Shown piece after piece: positions 1 through 8,627 of a stretch of DNA of 64,000 bases. Each line of letters begins with the position of its first letter. Positions within the stretch are counted from its first letter, which is position 1. The notes beneath the pieces were generated by a model. It saw only the letters and a program-made list of their open reading frames with translations, did not search any database and was not told where the DNA came from. Source of the stretch: Chitinophagaceae bacterium (GTDB lineage Bacteria > Bacteroidota > Bacteroidia > Chitinophagales > Chitinophagaceae); the NCBI GenBank assembly GCA_020403425.1, contig JADBXR010000002.1, positions 186,001-250,000 of the forward strand. The letters are read 5' to 3'. Both the position numbers and the translations under genes were made by a program.

Positions 1-11
1 CACAATTCCCT

Positions 12-1508
12 TTATCGGGCCAGAAAAGGCGCAAGACCGTCCGCTATCACCCTGTCATTGCTCAACCGCGGCACTTTGTTCTGGCCACCCAGTTTGCCGA
101 TCGAGCGCATATAGTCGATAAAACCGTTCTTCTGCACTTTCCGAACCTGCAGCTGCATCAGGATATTGCCGCTGATGAGGTCGTCGTAATAGACGTTCTT
201 CTGGCGAAGGCTCAGTTCCAGGCTCCGGATAAAACGCTGCATGTCGGCCGGTTCCTGTTCAAACTCGATGAACCATTCGTGGTAACTTTTCCCCTGCTCC
301 TGCTGTATCATGGGCGCCACGGTGAATTCTGTGATCTTGGCCTGCTCCTCATTGCTGGCTTTCAGCAGGGCCTGTTCCACTTCCTCTCCGATCACATGCT
401 CCCCGAATGCAGAGATAAAATGTTTGATCCGTCCGGTCACCAGCAGGCGGTAAGGCTCCGTACTGACAAATTTCACGGTATCGCCCAGGTTATACCCCCA
501 TAGACCGGCATTGGAGTTGATGATCATGGCATAATTCTCCCCGGTTTTTACCTCTTTCAGGCTCAAACGGGTCGGATTTTCTGAAAATATCTCCCCCACC
601 GGTATGAATTCATAATAAATGCCGCTATTCGTGTTCAGCAGCAGACCTTCTGCATTTTGCGAATCCTGGAAGGCAAAAAAGCCCTCACTGGCCGGAAACA
701 GCTCAATACTGTCGATCTTTTTGCCGATGGTCTCGAACATCCTAGCCTTATACGGCTCAAAATTGACCCCGCCCTGTACCATCACACTGAAATTGGGGAA
801 GAGTTCCGACACTTTTTTACCCGATCTCTCCGTCAAACGGTCAAAATACATCTGCATCCATGGCGGAATACCGCTGATCAGGGTCATATCCTTGTGCAGG
901 GTCTCCTGTACGATCTTGTCAAGCTTGGTTTCCCAATCCTCTATGCAATTGGTCTCATAACTGGGCAACTGGTTGGCCCTCAGGTAACTCGGCACATGGT
1001 GGTTAACGATGCCGCTTAACCTGCCCGTAGGGATATTACCCACCCTTTCCAGTTCGGGTGAGCCGCTCAGGAAGATCATCTTCCCGCTGGCAAAGGCCGA
1101 ATTACCGGTCTCTGCCATATAACAAAGCAGCGCATTTCTGGCCGTATTGATATGATTATCAATGGAATCCTTGGTAATGGGGATATATTTGACCCCACTG
1201 GTGGTGCCACTGGTCTTGGCAAAATAAATAGGGCGCCCCTTCCAGAGGATATTCTGTTTTCCTTCCTTTATCTGCTCAATATAGGGTTTGAACTGTTCGT
1301 AATCCCGAACGGGTACCGCCTGGGCAAAACCAGCCTGGTCCGAGACCAGATCCAACCGGTGTTCCTTACCAAATACCGTATTCCGGCCGTGTTTGAGGAG
1401 CATTTTCAGGATAGCTTCCTGGTCCTCGATGGCTGTCTGCATCCCTTTACGGGTCTTATTATATATGTAATTGGCAAAGGGACGCGCCAATAAGGATTTT
1501 AAATTCAT
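12..1508 (-). CDS. GH3-family acyl-adenylate-forming protein
   Basis: Member of the GH3 (auxin-responsive promoter) family, relatives of which adenylate a carboxylic acid and join it to an amino acid; the bacterial substrate is unknown. About 498 residues, close to plant GH3 length. The ATP-binding motif TSGTTSGVKYIP lies near residue 98, and the conserved GYNLGDTVKF segment near residue 340. I place the start at the ATG ending at 1508 (MNLKSLLARPF; a second ATG ends at 1511) because the open frame upstream to 1688 only translates low-complexity repeat DNA into a Pro/Asn/Lys-rich tail. It is divergent from rplU, with no close partner on its strand. Family assignment is firm and function is not. 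Confidence 0.88.
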   Translation of the reverse strand: MNLKSLLARPFANYIYNKTRKGMQTAIEDQEAILKMLLKHGRNTVFGKEHRLDLVSDQAGFAQAVPVRDYEQFKPYIEQIKEGKQNILWKGRPIYFAKTSGTTSGVKYIPITKDSIDNHINTARNALLCYMAETGNSAFASGKMIFLSGSPELERVGNIPTGRLSGIVNHHVPSYLRANQLPSYETNCIEDWETKLDKIVQETLHKDMTLISGIPPWMQMYFDRLTERSGKKVSELFPNFSVMVQGGVNFEPYKARMFETIGKKIDSIELFPASEGFFAFQDSQNAEGLLLNTNSGIYYEFIPVGEIFSENPTRLSLKEVKTGENYAMIINSNAGLWGYNLGDTVKFVSTEPYRLLVTGRIKHFISAFGEHVIGEEVEQALLKASNEEQAKITEFTVAPMIQQEQGKSYHEWFIEFEQEPADMQRFIRSLELSLRQKNVYYDDLISGNILMQLQVRKVQKNGFIDYMRSIGKLGGQNKVPRLSNDRVIADGLAPFLAR

Positions 1509-1560
1509 CATGTCAAGATCGGTAAGGGTGCGCAAAAATAGAGGAAGTTTGGCACTTTTG

Positions 1561-1922
1561 GGGGACCGGTTTGGAGTTTGGAGTTTGGAGTTGGGAGTTG
1601 GGAGTTTGGGGTTGGGAGTTTGGGGTTGGGGAACAGATGGTAGGTTGCTCTGGTATAAGGGATCAGGGATGCTGCAGCGTAAGGGCATAGATATTAAAAT
1701 AATTCATTACGTATATAAGTACCTGATAATCATATAATTAAAATAATTCCTTCGTTATTCCTTCTATATTGCTTCGCTATTCCTTCGTCTTTCTTCGCCT
1801 GTTCTTCGCTATTTCCCTTACTGATCCCGGAGAAAGGCGGGAGGAAATAGGAACAGAAGAACAAGGAATCATGAATATCGAATGTTCCAGAACCCCAAAC
1901 TCCCAACCCCAAACCCCCAACT
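1561..1922. repeat. Nested inverted low-complexity intergenic repeats
   Basis: The 1512-2020 gap holds no convincing gene. Positions 1568-1632 are degenerate tandem heptamers (GGAGTTT, GGAGTTG, GGGGTTG). Positions 1885-1921 carry the complementary units (CCCCAAACTCCCAACCCC), so the outer arms can pair over at least 18 bases. Between them, 1745-1810 repeats ATTCCTTCG-like units and 1850-1880 carries a reverse-complementary version of the GAACAAGGAAT type, giving a nested inverted arrangement. Similar arrays occur elsewhere in the window. Confidence 0.75.
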
Positions 1923-1967
1923 GAAATCCGTTTTCCACCATTGGGGACAAGATTTATTTGAAAAATG

Positions 1968-2000
1968 TTTGCGAATTTTCCGTATGAAACCTTACCTTTG
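1968..2000 (+). promoter_or_regulatory. Promoter of rplU-rpmA
   Basis: TTTG at 1968-1971, a 21 base gap, then TACCTTTG at 1993-2000, an exact match to the Bacteroidota -7 element TAnnTTTG. The L21 start codon follows 20 bases downstream. Confidence 0.7.
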
Positions 2001-2020
2001 CCGTCCTAATTTTGGTAGCT

Positions 2021-2326
2021 ATGTTAGCAGTTGTAAAAATCGCAGGTCAGCAATTCAAGGTACAGGAAGGTCAAAGCCTGTATGTTCCTCACCTGCAGGG
2101 TAAAACCGGAGACAAAGTTGAGTTCAGCGATGTGTTGTTTACAGACAACAGCGGAACCGTTTCTGTAGGCAGTGCCGTAAAAGCCACTGTAAAAGCAGAG
2201 ATCATCAGTGACCTCGTACAGGGAGATAAAGTGATCGCCTTTAAAATGAAAAGGAGAAAAGGCTTCCGTAAAAAGCATGGTCACAGAACTCACTATACAA
2301 GAATTAAAATTGAAAGCATCGCCTAA
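2021..2326 (+). CDS. rplU: 50S ribosomal protein L21
   Basis: Large-subunit ribosomal protein L21, which binds 23S rRNA domain VI. The 101-residue product begins MLAVVKIAGQQFKVQEG, the standard L21 opening, and ends with the lysine/arginine-rich KRRKGFRKKHGHRT segment typical of the family. I chose the ATG at 2021 over an in-frame TTG at 2012, because the ATG gives the conserved N-terminus and lies well placed behind the promoter at 1968-2000. It is followed after 79 bases by rpmA, the usual L21-L27 order, and the two are probably one transcript. Confidence 0.97.
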   Translation: MLAVVKIAGQQFKVQEGQSLYVPHLQGKTGDKVEFSDVLFTDNSGTVSVGSAVKATVKAEIISDLVQGDKVIAFKMKRRKGFRKKHGHRTHYTRIKIESIA

Positions 2327-2405
2327 CCAGCGATCATTGATTAAAATAATAGACGAGGAAGATCCGTCGACCTGTTTATCATTTTAGTTTTTAAAACAAA
2401 AAACT

Positions 2406-2672
2406 ATGGCACACAAAAAAGGTGAAGGTTCCGTAAAGAACGGCCGCGATTCACAAAGCAAACGTTTAGGTGTTAAAATATACGGTGGTCAGCCTGCTTT
2501 ATCAGGCAATATCATCCTGCGCCAGAGAGGTACCGTGTACCATCCTGGAAAGAATGTTGGTGTAGGAACAGACTTCACGCTGTTCGCATTGACCGATGGA
2601 TTGGTTGAATTCAAGAAGGGTAAAAACGACAAAACAACCGTATCGGTAAAACCGGTAGAAGTGACGGCTTAA
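2406..2672 (+). CDS. rpmA: 50S ribosomal protein L27
   Basis: Large-subunit ribosomal protein L27, whose N-terminal tail reaches toward the peptidyl transferase centre. 88 residues starting [20 protein letters not shown], with the conserved [18 protein letters not shown] and [17 protein letters not shown] segments. There is no N-terminal extension of the sort cleaved by Prp protease in Firmicutes. It lies directly downstream of rplU and upstream of the small H1-like gene. The stop at 2672 is followed by an A/T-rich run that overlaps the next promoter. Confidence 0.98.
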   Translation: MAHKKGEGSVKNGRDSQSKRLGVKIYGGQPALSGNIILRQRGTVYHPGKNVGVGTDFTLFALTDGLVEFKKGKNDKTTVSVKPVEVTA

Positions 2673-2681
2673 AAATTTTTT

Positions 2682-2711
2682 TTTGTAGTTCCAAATAAGT
2701 TTTTACTTTTA
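2682..2711 (+). promoter_or_regulatory. Promoter of the H1-like gene
   Basis: TTTG at 2682-2685, an 18 base gap, then TACTTTTA at 2704-2711, which differs from TAnnTTTG at the last base only. The start codon is at 2744. The position implies separate transcription from the ribosomal pair. Confidence 0.5.
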
Positions 2712-2743
2712 ATGTATTAACTAACCATTAAATCTAAAAAAAC

Positions 2744-2911
2744 ATGGCAACTGCAAAGAAAGCTGCTCCTAAAAAAGCCGCTAAGAAAGCCGCTCCAAAG
2801 AAAGCTGCAAAGAAAGCTGCTCCTAAAAAAGCTGCAAAAAAAGCTGCTCCTAAAAAAGCCGCTAAGAAAGCTGCTCCTAAAAAAGCTGCTAAGAAAGCCG
2901 CTAAAAAATAG
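2744..2911 (+). CDS. Histone H1-like Lys/Ala/Pro-repeat protein
   Basis: A 55-residue protein made almost wholly of KKAAPKKAA-type repeats after an MATAKKAAPKK start. It has no acidic or aromatic residues and about half of it is lysine. This composition matches the C-terminal tail of eukaryotic histone H1 and the bacterial H1-like (Hc1/AlgP-type) nucleoid proteins, so DNA or RNA binding is likely but not shown. It has its own promoter (2682-2711) and a strong hairpin terminator directly behind (2945-2973), which suggests a compact, well expressed single-gene unit. The number of repeats is likely to vary between strains because the DNA is itself a near-perfect tandem repeat. Confidence 0.85.
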   Translation: MATAKKAAPKKAAKKAAPKKAAKKAAPKKAAKKAAPKKAAKKAAPKKAAKKAAKK

Positions 2912-2944
2912 TAGCCTTCTTATTTCTAAAGCAGAAATAGATTT

Positions 2945-2973
2945 AAAGTCCCGGCAAACGCCGGGACTTTTTT
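2945..2973 (+). terminator. Rho-independent terminator of the H1-like gene
   Basis: Perfect 11 bp stem, AAAGTCCCGGC (2945-2955) with GCCGGGACTTT (2960-2970), AAAC loop, followed by a T run to 2973. Confidence 0.9.
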
Positions 2974-3007
2974 ATTGCTACCTTCGGAACCCAATACCAG
3001 CAACCAT

Positions 3008-4753
3008 ATGGACAACTACGCCATTGCCGATAATTTTTCTTTGTTAGCCAAGCTGATGGACATCCATGGCGACAATTCCTTCAAGGCCAAATCCTATTCC
3101 TCCGCCGCATTTACGATCGAAAAACTGACCAGTCCCCTTTCGGAACTACCAGCGGATAAGATCTTTTCGATCCGGGGGATCGGCGATGCGATCGGTAAAA
3201 AGATCGTGGAGCAACTGGAGACCGGTCAGCTAACTATCCTGAACGAATACCTGGCCAAGACACCTCCGGGCATTCTGGAGATGCTGGGCATCAAAGGCAT
3301 CGGTCCGAAGAAGATCGCCACCATCTGGAAGGAACTGGAGATAGAGACGCTAGGCGAATTATTGTATGCCTGCAACGAGAACCGTCTTACCTTATACAAG
3401 GGCTTCGGTGAAAAGACACAAAAGAACATCAAGGAATCGATCGAGTTCTATATGGGCAACCAGGGCAGTTACCTGTACGCCGAAGTGATACAACATGCAG
3501 AGAGAACACAACAACTATTGGAGCGGGCGTTCCCTGATGACCAATGGATACTTACCGGAGACCTGAGGCGCCAGCTGGAGACCATTGATAAACTGGAATG
3601 GGTAACCACAGCTTCAGCTGAAAAGATCATCCAACGACTGGAAAATACCCGGACCCAGGACATAACGGTAACCACCATAGGCAGTAAAGAGATCGACAGA
3701 ACGGTAAACGAACAGCATTTTGAGATCCTTCACTCCTCTCCTGAACTGCTTGAGATCAGCGCCAAGGGTACGGCACAGAATATCCTGTTCCGTTTTCATT
3801 TGTCCACAAAAGAATCGTTTTACAGCAACCTGTTCCGTACCAGCTGCAGTCCCGAATTCCTGGAAGCCTGGACCAAAGAGCATTCCCTTGCCCCTTCGTT
3901 CGAAAGCGAGGAAGCTATTTTTGCAGCAGCAGGCATACAGCCTATACCTGCTTTTTTACGGGAAGATGCGTCCCGTATCGCTGAAGCCAAACAACAGCAG
4001 TTACCGCAAGTGATCCAGCCCGAAGACATCAAAGGCATCATTCACTGCCACAGTAACTGGAGCGATGGCGTGCACACGCTGGAGTTCATGGCCCAGAGCG
4101 CCAAATCGCAGAACCTGCAGTACCTGGTGATCAGCGACCACTCCAAAACAGCTTTCTACGCCAATGGCCTGAACGAGGAACGTATTGCCGCACAGCACAA
4201 ACAGGTGGACGAACTCAATGCCCGGTTGGCGCCTTTCAGGATCTATAAGAGCATTGAAAGCGATATCCTCAACGATGGCAGCCTGGATTATTCGGATGAG
4301 ATACTGGCAAGTTTCGATCTCGTGATCGCCTCCATCCACTCGAACCTGAAGATGACCGAAGAAAAAGCGATGATGCGGCTGCTGAAAGCGATAGAGAATC
4401 CCTACACTTCGATCCTGGGACATATGACCGGCCGCCTACTGCTGAGCCGGAATGGTTATCCCGTTGACCACAAAAAGATCATTGACGCCTGTGCCGCGAA
4501 CGATGTGGTGATAGAACTGAATGCCCACCCAAGAAGACTGGACATAGACTGGCGCTGGATCGGCTATGCACTCGAGAGGAACGTACTCATCTCCATCGAC
4601 CCCGATGCCCATGCCATTGAAGGTTTTGCTGATTGCCGCTACGGCGTCCTGGTAGCCCAGAAAGCAGGTCTCACCCCGCAGCAGAACCTGAGCAGCTTCT
4701 CACTGGAAGCGTTTGATACGTTTGTACAAAAACAACAGCAGAAAAGAAAGTAG
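3008..4753 (+). CDS. polX: PolX-family protein with degenerate polymerase site and PHP domain
   Basis: Family X DNA polymerase/PHP protein, 581 residues from the ATG at 3008; an in-frame TTG at 2975 lies inside the preceding terminator and is unlikely as a start. Order: an N-terminal 8-kDa-like region with two helix-hairpin-helix motifs (IRGIGDAIG, IKGIGPKK), a nucleotidyltransferase-like region, then a PHP domain from about residue 340. The PHP metal ligands look complete: HCHSNWSDG, SDHS, ESDIL, SIHS, GHMTGRL, ELNAHP and DPDAH. The polymerase motif is altered: GDLRR replaces GSxRR near residue 183, and the following DxD reads KLE. I infer a nuclease or phosphoesterase role rather than DNA synthesis. 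It ends in a repeat-filled convergent gap. Confidence 0.88.
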   Translation: MDNYAIADNFSLLAKLMDIHGDNSFKAKSYSSAAFTIEKLTSPLSELPADKIFSIRGIGDAIGKKIVEQLETGQLTILNEYLAKTPPGILEMLGIKGIGPKKIATIWKELEIETLGELLYACNENRLTLYKGFGEKTQKNIKESIEFYMGNQGSYLYAEVIQHAERTQQLLERAFPDDQWILTGDLRRQLETIDKLEWVTTASAEKIIQRLENTRTQDITVTTIGSKEIDRTVNEQHFEILHSSPELLEISAKGTAQNILFRFHLSTKESFYSNLFRTSCSPEFLEAWTKEHSLAPSFESEEAIFAAAGIQPIPAFLREDASRIAEAKQQQLPQVIQPEDIKGIIHCHSNWSDGVHTLEFMAQSAKSQNLQYLVISDHSKTAFYANGLNEERIAAQHKQVDELNARLAPFRIYKSIESDILNDGSLDYSDEILASFDLVIASIHSNLKMTEEKAMMRLLKAIENPYTSILGHMTGRLLLSRNGYPVDHKKIIDACAANDVVIELNAHPRRLDIDWRWIGYALERNVLISIDPDAHAIEGFADCRYGVLVAQKAGLTPQQNLSSFSLEAFDTFVQKQQQKRK

Positions 4754-4906
4754 AACAGAGGAACAATTGAACAGATGAACAAGGAATGATGAATGTTGAA
4801 TGCCATAAAAGGCCTAGGGCTATGTTCATCATTCAATATTCACCTCATCATTCCTTGTTCATCATTCCTTGTTCATCATTCCTTGTTCGTCTGTTCATCT
4901 GTTCAA
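4754..4906. repeat. Self-complementary GAACAAGGAATGATGAA-type repeat
   Basis: Between and into two convergent genes. The left side (4756-4802) reads GAACAGAGGAACAATTGAAC and then GAACAAGGAATGATGAATG. The right side (4830-4906) holds the reverse complement with the unit TCATCATTCCTTGTTCATC repeated about three times. The arms can fold on each other over a short loop. The right arm overlaps the last codons of the convergent kinase gene, so the repeat encodes that protein's C-terminal tail. Confidence 0.75.
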
Positions 4907-7900
4907 TCGGTAGACTGATGTAAAACGTAGTTCCCACCCCTTCTTCTGATACGAACCAGATCTGACCATTGGCTTTTTCCACGATGCCTTTGCAGATGGC
5001 CAGTCCCAACCCTGTACCGGATGATTTGGTGGTGAAATTGGGGGTGAAGATATTATGACGCATATTTTCGGGGATACCGCCGCAGTTATCTTTCACTGAG
5101 AGGAATACTTTACCGTTCTCTGCATATTGACGGATCTGGATCGAGACCAGTTTATTCGGATCCCTGTTGGCCTCAATGGCATTCTGCAGCAGGTTGGTGA
5201 ACAAACGGTTCATCTGTACCCGGTCGGAATGGACAGGGTAATTGCCTTCTGCTTTCTCCCACTTGATCTCTATGGCCGGATTCGTGCTGTACAATCGTAT
5301 CAGCGAGGATAACACTTCGGATATGTCGAAGGTCTCCATGCGGGCATTCCCGATATTGGCGAACTGTGAGAAATCGCCCGCGATCTTCGATAACTGGTCT
5401 ATCTGCTCGATCAGGGTCACCGCCATATTGGATGAGAGCTCTTTTACATTGGGCGCTCCTTTCTGTATTGCGTTCTGCAGGTACTGTATGCTCAGTTTCA
5501 TCGGGGTGAGCGGGTTCTTGATCTCGTGCGCCACCTGTCGGGCCATTTCACGCCACGCGCCTTCCCTTTCGCTTTGCGCCAGGGCCTGGGCGCTGATCTC
5601 CAGTTTCTTCACCATCTTGTTGTACTCTTCCACCAGCATACCGATCTCATCATTGCGGTTCCATTCGATGGCTTCGTTGATCTTGCCCAAGTTCATCTCC
5701 TGCATTTTACGGCCGATCAGGCTGAAAGAGGCCGTGATGCGGTTGGTCAGGAAAAAAGCAATGGCGCCCGCCACCAGGAAGATGAAAGCATTCAGATTGA
5801 TGAGTGTGGCCAGGAACCCGGAGATCTCCTGGTTCAGTTCGTTCTGCGAGTTCAGGTACGGGATGTTCAGATAGGCATAGTTGTTACCGCCATCGTCCGT
5901 CAAAGGCACATAGATACTCAGGTACTCGAATGAGCCGATCTGCTCAGACTGCATGAATCGGATACTATGTCCCGACTGCAGCTCGCGGAAGGCTTTGGGC
6001 TCCATTTTGGAACTCAGCAGTTGTTTGTTGTAGATATAGGGCTGGGTGGAAATGACCAGGGTACCCCTGAGGTTATAATAGTTGATATCCACATTGTGCA
6101 GGTCGGATATTTCAGCGATGGTCTTTTCGAGTCCCGCTTTTACGCCGGGGTTGTCCGGTGCATCATCGAATGCGCGCATGGCGTTCATCTGTGTATTGAC
6201 CCCATTGGCCATTACCTGGATGGATTTGGAGAGGCGTTCCTCATTGTTGCGGTTGAACCGGAGGATGAAAAAGGAGATGGTGGCGATACCGATCACAATG
6301 AACGAGAACACGCTGAGGAAGATGATGGTGGCCTGTATCTGCGAACGGATATTGAGCCGCATCATTTTTTTCAGTTCCTGCCATTTGAACCTTGCCTGTA
6401 ACAGGTAACTGCCGAAATGAAACAGCAGGATGATGAACAGGAAAAAGCAGAACAGATAAGCAAACAGGGTCACTGCTTCAATGAAGCCCGTATCTCTCTT
6501 TACCACCAGCACCTGTTTATCGTTGTTGGAACTGTACCATAACTCCGTGAAATCGCCTTCTTTCCGGAACAGGAATTCGAAACCCGCCAGCTGTTTCTTG
6601 TCCAGCACCATCGGGAAACTGTAGGTGTTGAAATGGTTGATCATACGCCCGCGGGCATATACGGCATAGGCGTAATTGGTATTGAGGTCGGATGCCACAT
6701 CCTGCACCTGGTTAAAGAGTTCCGGGTACAGGGCCTCGCTCTTATACCGTTTGGATTTGATGACCACGAACAGATACCCCAGCACACGATCCTGCCGGCT
6801 CACCACTTTCTCGTATATATAACTGAAACCTTCCGCGGCATTCTCATAACTGTAGATACCCGGTATGGCCGTAGGTTCGGCCCGGTTGGTGATGATGGTA
6901 CGGATGGCCGCAAAACTCAGCGAATCCTCATTGTGCAGCGGGTGAAACAGGCTGTCGAACGTATAGATCCGTGTATCGTATTTGTTGAGGTACCCGGAGA
7001 AATTCTGGTTGACCAGGCTGTCCTTGATGAATTTGTTCGAATATTCACTTTCTTCCAGCCGATGAAAGTTTTCACTGAGGAACTGGTCATCGAAGTTCGT
7101 GGCGGCAATATTCAGCAGGTTCTCACCGGAAGGGTCCGTTTGCAGGGCAAGTTTTTCCGCGATACGTTTTCTTTGCTCGAACTCAACGATCCCGTTCTGG
7201 TAAATGACCATGGTAGCGATCGACATGGTAAAGATCATGACCCAGAAAATAAAAAAGCCCGACCGGAGCAGGGGTATATCCAGATCCTTTTTGCGGCTGT
7301 TCAGCAGCAACAGGTATAACAGGAGCCATACCAGCACCCACAGGTACAACCTGGTACTGCCACCTGAAGTGCCCGTCAGTACATAGGCAAACCCGAACAG
7401 CGCCACTGCCAGTATCTGCATGTATACCGGCACCTGCACACGGATCACCGGCTGTAACAGGATCTGTGAGAAATGGAAGAACGACAATACCAGTAAACAA
7501 AGGATCACAAAACTGATCAGACTGTATACGGTAAGGCCAAAGATATTGGTGACATCGAACGGGATCTTGGAATCCTTCACAAGACTGGTGATCACCCCCG
7601 CCAGCAGAAAACAGATGGCGGCCAGCACCAGCAGGTTCAGGTAAGCATACACGGCCGGCGCGATCCTGAAACGGAAAATGGGTTCTTTGTCCGTATAGGT
7701 CTTATAAAAACTTACCAACCAGAACAACAGCACCGCATTGACGAACAGGTCGCCCAGCGATGGGTGCAGGAAGTTGGATGCATATACAGAGGGATCGAAC
7801 AGCCCCAGTTTGCTGAAATCGAAGGGGAATGAGAACCGGTAGGATAAGAGCCGCAATACTATGACTGACACCAACAGGAAGCCGAACCCTGTTCTGAAAC

Positions 7901-8627
7901 GGTAACGACCCACCAGTTCCAACGCCAGTGAATGCAGGAATACCAGCAACAGGATGATGGCCACCACCCGCAGGAGCACGGTTACCGGATCATAGGAGAT
8001 AAAAGATTTCCCGGGTTTCAGCTTGATGCGGAACAGTTCCTGTCCATCCTGCCCCAATACCGGTAAAGCCTGTGGGTCCACACTGATCTCGTATTGCTCA
8101 TTGATACCGGGATACCCTGCAAAAGCGGAATGGAGGTATTTGTTCTCCATGAAATAGGACCAGCGCACCGGTATCATGGCAAAAACAGGATACGCATGTC
8201 CCCGCAGTGTCACAGTCTTGCGCAACATCTCGAAATCGCCATTCTGGTTCCCGATAAAATAACTGCCCTCTTTCAGCAGCAGGTCCTCGGGATTGATATA
8301 GATCCGGTTGGTGTTCCAGTACAAAAGTTCATGCGGCTGGTTATGCGCTGAACTTTTATACAGAAACAGGCCCATTTCATCACCCAGGGGATCTTCCGCC
8401 TCCGGATGGTGGTTTAGCAGGGAATACAGCAAGGCCGTATCCGACAGCACTTCCCCGAATTTCTTTTCCTGCTGTCGCAGGCGTTGTTCCAGTTTGCTTT
8501 TGACCTTTTTGGGGGAGGAATGATAACTCCAGTAATTGATGAAAATAAATGAGATCGTATACAGCCATGCGGCGGTAATGATGAGATAACCGTGTTTGTA
8601 TGCCGCCTGTCGTAATGAATGGATCAA
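4848..8627 (-). CDS. Giant multi-pass membrane histidine kinase (NtrY-like)
   Basis: Sensor histidine kinase of 1259 residues, far longer than most. One membrane segment lies near residues 13-31, an extracytoplasmic region of about 180 residues follows, then a bundle of about eight hydrophobic segments (about 210-480). A second extracytoplasmic region is followed by membrane segments near 720, 775 and 950. A HAMP-like linker (about 975-1025) leads to HisKA with HEIKNPLTPMK near 1034, and a HATPase domain with QNAIEAN near 1149, DNCGGIP near 1182 and GTGLGLAICKG near 1206. The kinase core resembles NtrY. No response regulator is adjacent. The start overlaps the mazG stop by 4 bases. The final residues, about NRRTRNDEQGMMNKE, come from intergenic repeat DNA. 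Confidence 0.88.
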   Translation of the reverse strand: MIHSLRQAAYKHGYLIITAAWLYTISFIFINYWSYHSSPKKVKSKLEQRLRQQEKKFGEVLSDTALLYSLLNHHPEAEDPLGDEMGLFLYKSSAHNQPHELLYWNTNRIYINPEDLLLKEGSYFIGNQNGDFEMLRKTVTLRGHAYPVFAMIPVRWSYFMENKYLHSAFAGYPGINEQYEISVDPQALPVLGQDGQELFRIKLKPGKSFISYDPVTVLLRVVAIILLLVFLHSLALELVGRYRFRTGFGFLLVSVIVLRLLSYRFSFPFDFSKLGLFDPSVYASNFLHPSLGDLFVNAVLLFWLVSFYKTYTDKEPIFRFRIAPAVYAYLNLLVLAAICFLLAGVITSLVKDSKIPFDVTNIFGLTVYSLISFVILCLLVLSFFHFSQILLQPVIRVQVPVYMQILAVALFGFAYVLTGTSGGSTRLYLWVLVWLLLYLLLLNSRKKDLDIPLLRSGFFIFWVMIFTMSIATMVIYQNGIVEFEQRKRIAEKLALQTDPSGENLLNIAATNFDDQFLSENFHRLEESEYSNKFIKDSLVNQNFSGYLNKYDTRIYTFDSLFHPLHNEDSLSFAAIRTIITNRAEPTAIPGIYSYENAAEGFSYIYEKVVSRQDRVLGYLFVVIKSKRYKSEALYPELFNQVQDVASDLNTNYAYAVYARGRMINHFNTYSFPMVLDKKQLAGFEFLFRKEGDFTELWYSSNNDKQVLVVKRDTGFIEAVTLFAYLFCFFLFIILLFHFGSYLLQARFKWQELKKMMRLNIRSQIQATIIFLSVFSFIVIGIATISFFILRFNRNNEERLSKSIQVMANGVNTQMNAMRAFDDAPDNPGVKAGLEKTIAEISDLHNVDINYYNLRGTLVISTQPYIYNKQLLSSKMEPKAFRELQSGHSIRFMQSEQIGSFEYLSIYVPLTDDGGNNYAYLNIPYLNSQNELNQEISGFLATLINLNAFIFLVAGAIAFFLTNRITASFSLIGRKMQEMNLGKINEAIEWNRNDEIGMLVEEYNKMVKKLEISAQALAQSEREGAWREMARQVAHEIKNPLTPMKLSIQYLQNAIQKGAPNVKELSSNMAVTLIEQIDQLSKIAGDFSQFANIGNARMETFDISEVLSSLIRLYSTNPAIEIKWEKAEGNYPVHSDRVQMNRLFTNLLQNAIEANRDPNKLVSIQIRQYAENGKVFLSVKDNCGGIPENMRHNIFTPNFTTKSSGTGLGLAICKGIVEKANGQIWFVSEEGVGTTFYISLPIEQMNRRTRNDEQGMMNKE

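Noticed and set aside
1509..1688. N-terminal extension of the GH3-type gene to 1688
   Set aside because: The extra 60 residues translate the intergenic heptamer repeat (Pro/Asn/Lys/Thr) and no GH3 protein carries such a segment.
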